Assembly: GCA_902796375.1 (NCBI GenBank)
Contig: CADBOW010000029.1
Location: 1 to 9,155, forward strand
Reading direction: 5' to 3'
Source of the DNA: an uncultured Lachnospiraceae bacterium
GTDB lineage: Bacteria > Bacillota > Clostridia > Lachnospirales > Lachnospiraceae
Length of the DNA stretch: 9,155 bases
The notes under the pieces were generated by a model, which was not told where the DNA came from, searched no databases, and saw nothing but the letters and a program-made list of their open reading frames with translations. Below, in pieces: positions 1-5,945 of the stretch (its first letter is position 1; every line of letters begins with the position of its first letter). The position numbers and the translations under genes are program-made.

Positions 1-1239
1 CATCTTGCCGAACAGATATTCATCTGCCTCTTCCTTAAAGGCTTCGATGATCTTTTCATTTTCCATATTCGGTATGATCAGATTCAGCTCGTCCTGATGC
101 TCGATCATTTCCTGAACCGCCTTATATTCATTGGTTTCCGACAGGCCTTCCTCCTTCAGCACGTCGATGGCCGCCTTACTGACCGGAACCCCTTTTTCAT
201 TCTTCTGAAGTCTCACCATATCCGGATCATTCAGGAGATAATTCAGCAGCTTCGCCGCTTCCTCCGGATGCTCCGTATCCGCACTGATGGCCCACATGGT
301 CGCAGGCTTCACGTACCAGCCGGACCGCTTCGCGTCCTTCCTCCTCGGATACAGTCCCCGGGACACCCGGACTCCTGTTTCAGCCAGACCGTCACAATAG
401 ATCTTCGTATCACTGATCCAGCACATGGTTCCCAGAACCTCACCGGACATATACATGGATCGGTCGAAGGAATCCAGCGGGCAGATCACATTGGCGTCAA
501 GCAGCTGCCTGTAGAGCTCCAGAAGCATCTGGATCCCCTTCTCATCCACCGCCAGGGATCCGTCCTGGTTGAAGAAGTCTTTTCCGGTGGTCTGTTCATA
601 ATAGGCAACCATCATCAGAAACAAATGCTTCTGCGCCAGACCGAGAACGTATTTCCCATCCGGTTTAATCTTCTTTCCCAATGCGATCAGATCATCCCAG
701 GTCTCCGGAACCTTGGCCCCATACTGATCCAGCACATCCTGATTATAATAAAATGTGTTCATGTTCATGGCTATGGGCAGCGCATTTAAATGCCCGTTCT
801 TCATCCCATAAGCCTTCTGTTCTTCCGAGAAATTATCCAGATCGATATATTCGGAAAGGGTATTCAGATCATAGAAGCCCGTTCCGTCCATGGAGTAGAC
901 ATCCAGCCATGCATAGTTGATCTGCATCACATCCGCTGCGGTATGGGATTCCATCCATACCTTGTTTCTCTTCTCGTATCCGTTCCATTCTCCGTAGCGG
1001 TAATCCACATCGATCTCCGGATGCTTCGTCTGGAAGAGATCCACGCCCTCCATGGTATACATGTGTCTTCCGTCATTGCCCCACCATGACATCTGGATCC
1101 GGGTCTGGTTCTGGTCCGTCTGGGTTTCCTTCTCCGAAACCCAGTTCGCCCGCACCTGAACCACCGCAAATATCAGACCTGCAGTAAGGAGAATGATGAG
1201 AAGCAGCATTATATTCCGTTTATTCTTCTTTTCTGTCAT
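1..1239 (-). CDS. Extracellular solute-binding protein, family 1 (sugar-type), partial at 3' end
   Basis: This is a cluster-B type substrate-binding protein of the kind that delivers sugars or oligosaccharides to ABC importers. 413 codons are present without a stop, so the C-terminus lies beyond the left edge; family members usually have about 400 to 450 residues, so little is missing. The N-terminus MTEKKNKRNIMLLLIILLTA is a basic segment followed by a hydrophobic helix (about residues 10-28). The mature part starts near residue 47 (RIQMSWWGNDGRH) and shows typical family features: a W-x-G-x-D start, HPEIDVDY, ADVMQINYAWL (102-112), an ALPIAMNMNTFYYNQD stretch (153-168) and a VPETWDDLIALGKK stretch (177-190). 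No cysteine follows the helix, so it is not the usual Gram-positive lipoprotein; it may be membrane-anchored or cleaved after VRA (29-31). The start at 1239 has GGAG 8 nt upstream and is the first start codon after the cyclase stop. No permease or ATPase gene is in view, so both transport and sensing remain possible. The ligand is unknown. Confidence 0.92.
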   Translation of the reverse strand, partial: MTEKKNKRNIMLLLIILLTAGLIFAVVQVRANWVSEKETQTDQNQTRIQMSWWGNDGRHMYTMEGVDLFQTKHPEIDVDYRYGEWNGYEKRNKVWMESHTAADVMQINYAWLDVYSMDGTGFYDLNTLSEYIDLDNFSEEQKAYGMKNGHLNALPIAMNMNTFYYNQDVLDQYGAKVPETWDDLIALGKKIKPDGKYVLGLAQKHLFLMMVAYYEQTTGKDFFNQDGSLAVDEKGIQMLLELYRQLLDANVICPLDSFDRSMYMSGEVLGTMCWISDTKIYCDGLAETGVRVSRGLYPRRKDAKRSGWYVKPATMWAISADTEHPEEAAKLLNYLLNDPDMVRLQKNEKGVPVSKAAIDVLKEEGLSETNEYKAVQEMIEHQDELNLIIPNMENEKIIEAFKEEADEYLFGKM

Positions 1240-1247
1240 AAGCTTAT

Positions 1248-1251
1248 CTCC
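1248..1251 (-). promoter_or_regulatory. Ribosome binding site of the solute-binding protein gene
   Basis: GGAG lies 8 nt before the ATG at 1239. The frame is open upstream to the cyclase stop, but it contains no ATG, GTG or TTG, so this site and start codon are the only good choice. Confidence 0.75.
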
Positions 1252-1252
1252 G

Positions 1253-1266
1253 GGGATTCCTATCCC
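1253..1266 (-). repeat. Small inverted repeat beside the ribosome site
   Basis: On the minus strand GGGAT and ATCCC form perfect 5-bp arms around a 4-nt loop (AGGA). The hairpin ends one base before the GGAG ribosome site of the solute-binding protein gene. It could affect access to that site, but a 5-bp stem is weak and can occur by chance. Confidence 0.35.
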
Positions 1267-1296
1267 TATATTCCTCTGTCGGTGACTGCCGCCCGT

Positions 1297-1311
1297 GCCG
1301 GAATTTCCGGC
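1297..1311. repeat. 15-bp palindrome just after the cyclase stop
   Basis: GCCGGAA and TTCCGGC are perfect 7-bp arms around a single central base, starting 3 nt after the cyclase TGA. As RNA it would give a GC-rich 5-bp stem with a 5-nt loop. The minus-strand sequence after it is ACGGGCGGCAG, with no run of T, so it does not look like an intrinsic terminator. An RNA 3'-end or stability hairpin or a protein-binding site are both possible. Confidence 0.5.
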
Positions 1312-1314
1312 ATC

Positions 1315-2817
1315 TCAGTTCTTCCCGGACCCGCCTTTCTGCTTCGACCGGGTATGCAGTGTATACCGGGCCTTGCCTTTATGCTTGGATTCGTAAAGTA
1401 CCGCATCCGTCTTCTCATACAGCTCGCTGAACTCGGGTTTCTCCTCCTCAGTCACATAAACGCCCGCGCTTATGGAAATGTCGCATTTCTCTCTCTCGAT
1501 CTCGAACTCCCTTTGGAATTCCTCCATGGTCATTTCCATCTGTTCCCGGACAGCCCGGATCACCTCCTGCTGATCCACATCGGTACACAGGGTCAGGAGC
1601 GCAAATTCATCTCCTCCCAGACGCCCGATCAGGGTCTCCTGATCATAGAGCCTGCGAAGGAGCTGTCCGATCCGGATGATAACCTGATCTCCGTAGACAT
1701 GTCCCAGCTTATCGTTGACCTGTTTGAAATTGTCCACATCCAGCATTACAAATACTGCGATTCTGTTCTCTGCAGCCTCTGCCAGCCGCTGCTCCGACAT
1801 TTCCTGGAAGGCTCCCTTATTCATCACGCCGGACAGCTTATCGATCTCCGCCTTCTCCTGAAGAGTGGTAACCATACCATCCATGGGTTTGGACAGGCCG
1901 GTGATCAGCAGAAGTCCGATCAGAAGGAACAGCGCCACGATGGCAAGAGAGAGCCAGAGAACGAAATTCCGCAGGCTGTAATTCTCACTCAGGATCGTCT
2001 CCTTCGGGATCGAGCAGATAACACGCCATTCATTCCGACAGACATTGGAATTGATAATGTAATCCGAGCTCTTCAGGTTCATCTCCTCCAGGATCTCCGC
2101 CGGAACCTTCTGTCCGATCTCGCCATAATCCGAGGAGAAGAGGATGGTATCCTTCTGATCCACAAGCCGTATGGTCATATCCTCCAGCTGCTCAGGATAC
2201 CGGAACACACTGGAAAGCTCCCTCGTATAGATGGCCGAAACCAGGATCGCATTCGGATTCAGCCGCTTGATATAGTACATCCGGTCCGTGCTCCCATTGA
2301 TCCCGAAGCACCATCCGTCGTTCTTCTTCGGATTTACGATATATGCGGAGAAGGCTTCATAGAATCCTCCCTCCGGGAAGAGATCCTCCGTAGCGTGAGA
2401 GATCCATCCCACCTTATGATCATCCGCGTAAATGATACCGAAATCCGAATAATTCTCCATCAGACCGATGTCCACGATCCGGTCCCTGATCCTTTCCTCC
2501 GCCTTGATCCGGTCATACTCGGAAACCGAGGTATCCGTAGCGTCATACAGATAGAAGGCTTCATCAGAGAACAGCAGGGTGGAAATGGTCTCGGTCCGTT
2601 CCAGAAAGGAGTTGATATTCAGCTCCAGCTGACGGCTGTTCGCCGCGATCAGCTCCGACACCTTCTGCTGCATGGCCTTCCCCGAAAGCTCCAGGATCAC
2701 GAAATCCAGAATCGCCGTTATGATCAGGATAAACGCAGAGAATACCACAAGGATCTCGATCAGATACTTTTTGAACGAATCCCCGGATTTTGTATAATTT
2801 TTCCAACGTCCTGCCAT
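1315..2817 (-). CDS. Membrane-bound diguanylate cyclase with Cache-like sensor (GGDEF)
   Basis: The 500-residue protein should make cyclic di-GMP from two GTP at the inner face of the membrane. Order of parts: basic N-terminus, membrane helix (about 19-43), extracellular sensor (about 44-284) with the length and aromatic-rich pattern of a double-Cache domain, second helix (285-307), short linker, and GGDEF domain (about 320-487). The catalytic parts are complete: LDVDNFKQVND (359-369) with metal-binding D360 and the substrate-contacting N368 and D369, GHVYGD (372-377), and GGDEF itself at 401-405. The inhibitory RxxD site expected just before GGDEF is not in place (TLIGRL occupies 395-400, with D392 three residues too far upstream). 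There is no EAL, HD-GYP, PAS or receiver domain. The start is fixed by an in-frame TAA two codons upstream and a strong GGAGGAG site. It sits 3 nt after the second kinase gene, so the two are likely co-translated. The extracellular ligand cannot be named. Confidence 0.95.
   Translation of the reverse strand: MAGRWKNYTKSGDSFKKYLIEILVVFSAFILIITAILDFVILELSGKAMQQKVSELIAANSRQLELNINSFLERTETISTLLFSDEAFYLYDATDTSVSEYDRIKAEERIRDRIVDIGLMENYSDFGIIYADDHKVGWISHATEDLFPEGGFYEAFSAYIVNPKKNDGWCFGINGSTDRMYYIKRLNPNAILVSAIYTRELSSVFRYPEQLEDMTIRLVDQKDTILFSSDYGEIGQKVPAEILEEMNLKSSDYIINSNVCRNEWRVICSIPKETILSENYSLRNFVLWLSLAIVALFLLIGLLLITGLSKPMDGMVTTLQEKAEIDKLSGVMNKGAFQEMSEQRLAEAAENRIAVFVMLDVDNFKQVNDKLGHVYGDQVIIRIGQLLRRLYDQETLIGRLGGDEFALLTLCTDVDQQEVIRAVREQMEMTMEEFQREFEIEREKCDISISAGVYVTEEEKPEFSELYEKTDAVLYESKHKGKARYTLHTRSKQKGGSGKN
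2771..2798 (+). promoter_or_regulatory. Candidate antisense sigma-A promoter inside the cyclase gene
   Basis: On the plus strand TTGAAC (2771-2776, 4 of 6 matches to TTGACA) is followed after 16 nt by a perfect TATAAT (2793-2798). Transcription would begin near 2805 and run rightward, antisense to the cyclase start codon (2817), its ribosome site (2824-2830) and the 3' end of the second kinase gene. It lies in an AT-rich stretch encoding K-N-Y-T-K near the cyclase N-terminus, so chance is possible. No plus-strand gene follows it. Confidence 0.35.
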
Positions 2818-2820
2818 GTA

Positions 2821-5800
2821 TTACTCCTCCAACCCCTTTGCCTGATCCGCTTCCCAGATCAGTTCCTCCAGAGTCTGATACAGATAATCCGGTTCCACCG
2901 GCTTCGATAAATGTGCATTCATTCCGACCTGCATGGATCGCTGAACATCCTCGTCAAATGCATTTGCCGTCATAGCTATGATGGGGATCCGTTTCGCATC
3001 CTCACGATCCAGGGCGCGGATCGCAGCTGTCGCCTCCAGGCCGTCCATTTCCGGCATTCTCACATCCATCAGGATCGCGTCATAATGATCCGGCAGACTC
3101 TCACGGAACATATCCAGTACGATCCTTCCGTTCTCCGCATGGTCGGTCTCTGCCCCCTTGGAGGCCAGGATCTCCTTCATGATCTCCGCATTGATGACGA
3201 TATCCTCTGCCATCAGGATCCTGCGTCCCTTCAGCTCTGCCCGCTTCTTCTCCCGGAACAGTGCCATATTATTCTTTCGGGCGATCCGCTCGAATTCATC
3301 GATCACATTAGATGCAAAAAGCGGTTTGGCCAGGAAGCTGTCCACACCGATGTGCAGCGCCTCTTCCATGATCTCATCCCAATTAAAAGATGTGAGGATG
3401 ATGACCGTGGTTTCCTTGTCATACCTCTTCCGGATCTCCCGGGTCACCTCCAGACCGTCCATTTCCGGCATCTTCCAGTCCAGGAGAACCAGATTGTACG
3501 GTGTATTCTTGGCATGCATGACCTCAACCATGTGCAGCGCACCGGCGCCGGTGAAGCAGGTATCCGCCTGGATCCCCACCTCCTCCAGGATCACTCTTGC
3601 ATGCTCTGCGGCAACCTCTTCATCATCCACCACCAGTACACGCATATCCTTCGGCCGGATATAGCTGGTGGCGAGACCTTCGTGCTCACTTTGCTTCAGC
3701 GTAAGGATCACGGTGAATTCCGTACCCTTCCCCTTCTCCGATTCCACGGAAATGGTTCCGTTCATCAGCGTCACGATATTTTTCGTTATGGCCATACCCA
3801 GTCCGGTACTGCCGTAAATGTTTTTCCTGACGCTGTCCTCCTGTGTGAAGGAATCAAATATCTTCGGCAGGAACTCCGGATCCATACCGATTCCCGTATC
3901 CGCCACCGTGAATTTCAGCGTCGCCTGATCCTCGTAGGTGGCGGTCCGCTCCACAGCCAGCCGAATGCTTCCCGGTGCATCCGTGAATTTAATGGCGTTG
4001 GACAGCATATTGATCAGCACCTGCTTCAGCTTCATATCATCGCCGATATAATAGTCGCTGACGCCTCCTGTCACCGTACATTCATATTTCAGCCCCTTCT
4101 CCTCGCACTGGGACATGACAAGTGTATTGATCTGTTCCAACATGGCACGGAAGGAGAATTCTTCCCTCCGAAGGAGCATCCGTCCGGACTCGATCCGGCT
4201 CATATCCAGTATATCATTGATCAGTCCCAGCAAATGTCGGGCACTTCCGCCGATTTTCTCCAGATACTCTCTGGAGCCTGCCGAGAGTCCTTCATCCCGA
4301 AGTGCAAGACTGTCCAGACCGATGATGGCATTCATCGGTGTACGGATCTCGTGACTCATATTGGACAGAAATGCCGTCTTTGCCTTATTTGCCTCCTCCG
4401 CGGCAGCCAGTGCATCGCTGAGGGCCTGCTGCTGTGCCATGGATTTCCGCATTTCCTCATCGATATCCGTAAATCCCACGCCAATGGCATGAACCAGATG
4501 ATCCTCCCGGTCCTCCAGATGGCGTACTCCTGCCATCCGAAGCATGGCATAGGATTCCTTCCCATCCCGTATCTCCAGAAAACGATAGGATATGACCGGA
4601 TGCTTCAGAAGCTCCTCCCGGATATGATCCGGCTGGATAAAACGGAAAAATCCTTCCCGATAGCTCTCGGCCACATGATTCTCCCCGAATTCCCCAAAAT
4701 CATGACTGAAGGAAAAGACCTGTCCCGTCCCCGGCGTCTCCGGAAATCTCCGGTCCTCCAGGTAGCAAACCGCCTCATCTTTATCCAGATTCACGTAGTA
4801 TACGCTCCTGTAATCCGAAGACAGTGCAGTGATCATACTGTCCTGCTGCGCCTTTTTCTTCTCCTGCTCCAGAAGCTGATTCTGCAATTCCAGCCGCTGC
4901 TCCAGATCCTGCTGCTTCACACGGTTCTCCACCTCCAGGGTCTCCTTGTCCAGCTCCAGCTTTGCATTCCTTCGAATCTGAAGGATGATGAATATAAATG
5001 CAATCAGGATCACCAGTGCGATCAAAACGGACTGGATCAGACTGCGCCGGATGATTCCGTCCATGATGGACTCGATCTCATTGCTGATGACGCTTTCCCG
5101 CACCAGATAGGTCAGGAGCCAATTGGTCCCCTTCACCGGTACGTAGCTGAGTGTTTCCTTGATTTCATTATACGTAAAGGAAACCTCTCCGCCCTGTCCC
5201 GAAGCAAAATCCTCCTTCACCTTCTCGTAACTGTATCCCTCGTCGTATTCCGCATGCTGCAAAGCCTCCAGAAGATTATCCTCCACTGCAAGACCGCCGA
5301 GGACCGTATTGCTGAGAGCGATACCGTCCGAGGTATAAAGATTGCAAAATGTCATATCTTCGGCTTTGGATTGGAGGGAAACGCCCTGGAGCATTTCCTC
5401 CATATCGATCTCCATAAAGCAGGCCAGGAAGGCATCTCCCTGAAACGGGATCGAATCCACCGGAACCGCAATAATGACCTTCTTATCTATGGTGTTCAGA
5501 TTCAGAATGGAGATCTCCGGTTCTGAGATGGTCTTATAATCGAACTGATAGTCGTCTATGTTGTCTCGGTTTCCCAGAGAAGTATGGATCACACCCTTCG
5601 TATCCACAAAGGCAAATGCCTCCAGCTTATACAGCTGCTTCATCCTGCTCTGATAGGACTGAAGGCTTTCATCATCCTTCAGGTCCGCTTCCGTCATAAG
5701 TCCGATGGCAACCTGCAGGTCATTGATCCGGTTTTCCAGATTACGTTCCACAACCTGCTCCCGCCGACCGGCCAGCTCATCCAGGTACAGGGAGCTGACG

Positions 5801-5931
5801 GAACGAACTGCCTTCTCCGTATCCTCTTTGGCGTTTCGTCCCAGCCAGAGATTCCCGAACATAAAGGCCAGTACCACGATCACCCCGACGATCACCGAGA
5901 CCAGGATCGTTTTGTTTCTCTTCTTCCCCAT
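2821..5931 (-). CDS. Hybrid sensor histidine kinase with Cache-like sensor, PAS-like domain and two receivers
   Basis: Membrane kinase of 1036 residues from the start chosen here. Order of parts: helix (about 8-27), extracellular Cache-like sensor (28-297), helix (298-319), charged coiled coil (320-366), PAS-like domain (367-494), HisKA (518-584) with H527 in NMSHEIRTPMN, HATPase (630-746) with N645, the DTGIGM G1 box (678-683) and GSTGLGM G2 box, REC1 (763-880: D769/D770, phospho-acceptor D818, T847, K869) and REC2 (903-1024: E909/D910, acceptor D956, T988, K1010). All key residues are intact. There is no HPt and no DNA-binding domain, so an external phosphotransfer partner is expected. An ATG at 5949 overlaps the upstream stop as ATGA and would add six residues (MMEGSG), but it has no ribosome site. 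The ATG at 5931 has AAGGA 6 nt upstream and gives a usual MGKKRNK membrane-protein start, so I prefer it. The signalling half resembles that of the neighbouring kinase; the sensor half does not. Confidence 0.95.
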   Translation of the reverse strand: MGKKRNKTILVSVIVGVIVVLAFMFGNLWLGRNAKEDTEKAVRSVSSLYLDELAGRREQVVERNLENRINDLQVAIGLMTEADLKDDESLQSYQSRMKQLYKLEAFAFVDTKGVIHTSLGNRDNIDDYQFDYKTISEPEISILNLNTIDKKVIIAVPVDSIPFQGDAFLACFMEIDMEEMLQGVSLQSKAEDMTFCNLYTSDGIALSNTVLGGLAVEDNLLEALQHAEYDEGYSYEKVKEDFASGQGGEVSFTYNEIKETLSYVPVKGTNWLLTYLVRESVISNEIESIMDGIIRRSLIQSVLIALVILIAFIFIILQIRRNAKLELDKETLEVENRVKQQDLEQRLELQNQLLEQEKKKAQQDSMITALSSDYRSVYYVNLDKDEAVCYLEDRRFPETPGTGQVFSFSHDFGEFGENHVAESYREGFFRFIQPDHIREELLKHPVISYRFLEIRDGKESYAMLRMAGVRHLEDREDHLVHAIGVGFTDIDEEMRKSMAQQQALSDALAAAEEANKAKTAFLSNMSHEIRTPMNAIIGLDSLALRDEGLSAGSREYLEKIGGSARHLLGLINDILDMSRIESGRMLLRREEFSFRAMLEQINTLVMSQCEEKGLKYECTVTGGVSDYYIGDDMKLKQVLINMLSNAIKFTDAPGSIRLAVERTATYEDQATLKFTVADTGIGMDPEFLPKIFDSFTQEDSVRKNIYGSTGLGMAITKNIVTLMNGTISVESEKGKGTEFTVILTLKQSEHEGLATSYIRPKDMRVLVVDDEEVAAEHARVILEEVGIQADTCFTGAGALHMVEVMHAKNTPYNLVLLDWKMPEMDGLEVTREIRKRYDKETTVIILTSFNWDEIMEEALHIGVDSFLAKPLFASNVIDEFERIARKNNMALFREKKRAELKGRRILMAEDIVINAEIMKEILASKGAETDHAENGRIVLDMFRESLPDHYDAILMDVRMPEMDGLEATAAIRALDREDAKRIPIIAMTANAFDEDVQRSMQVGMNAHLSKPVEPDYLYQTLEELIWEADQAKGLEE
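2824..2830 (-). promoter_or_regulatory. Strong ribosome binding site of the cyclase gene, inside the kinase stop region
   Basis: GGAGGAG ends 6 nt before the cyclase ATG and is formed by the last sense codons (GAG GAG, Glu-Glu) of the upstream kinase gene just before its TAA. Ribosomes ending the kinase would stand on this site, which favours coupled translation. Confidence 0.85.
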
Positions 5932-5937
5932 TCCCGA

Positions 5938-5944
5938 TCCTTCC
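5938..5944 (-). promoter_or_regulatory. Ribosome binding site that decides the second kinase start
   Basis: GGAAGGA ends 6 nt before the ATG at 5931. The earlier ATG codons at 5949 and 5946 have no purine-rich site at a workable distance. This supports 5931, although the ATGA overlap at 5949 could still work by re-initiation. Confidence 0.6.
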
Positions 5945-5945
5945 A

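Larger units (their letters stand above)
1240..1314 (-). other. 75-nt gap between cyclase and solute-binding protein genes
   Basis: This is the only real intergenic stretch in the window. It holds a 15-bp palindrome (1297-1311), a small hairpin (1253-1266) and the ribosome site (1248-1251). I see no convincing minus-strand promoter: the best -10-like word (TATAGG in GAATATAGGG) has no -35 partner. No U-tract follows either hairpin, so transcription probably continues from the cyclase gene. The gap has no stop codon in the frame shared by the two flanking genes. Confidence 0.7.

Noticed and set aside
740..755. TATAAT words near 746 on both strands
   Set aside because: They encode Phe-Tyr-Tyr-Asn in the solute-binding protein and have no -35 element at 16-18 nt.
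97..1089. Plus-strand open frames opposite the solute-binding protein
   Set aside because: Shadows of the minus-strand gene, whose complete translation gives a clear family-1 solute-binding protein.
927..1169. 80-codon minus-strand open frame rich in Arg
   Set aside because: It lies out of frame within the solute-binding protein gene and has no own start signal or family likeness.
1297..1314. Rho-independent terminator after the cyclase
   Set aside because: The stem is present but the following minus-strand bases are GC-rich without a run of T.
2777..2805. Plus-strand terminator-like AATCC/GGATT followed by T-rich sequence
   Set aside because: The loop would be only 2 nt and the stem 5 bp with little GC; the T-rich part encodes Lys-Asn-Tyr codons of the cyclase and contains the TATAAT word.
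1282..5526. Two long plus-strand open frames (542 and 871 codons) in the same frame, opposite the cyclase and second kinase
   Set aside because: They are exact codon-for-codon complements of the real genes. Stops there need TTA, CTA or TCA on the coding strand, which these genes rarely use. Their products are rich in His, Ile, Leu and Arg and show no domain, and the minus-strand proteins are unmistakable.
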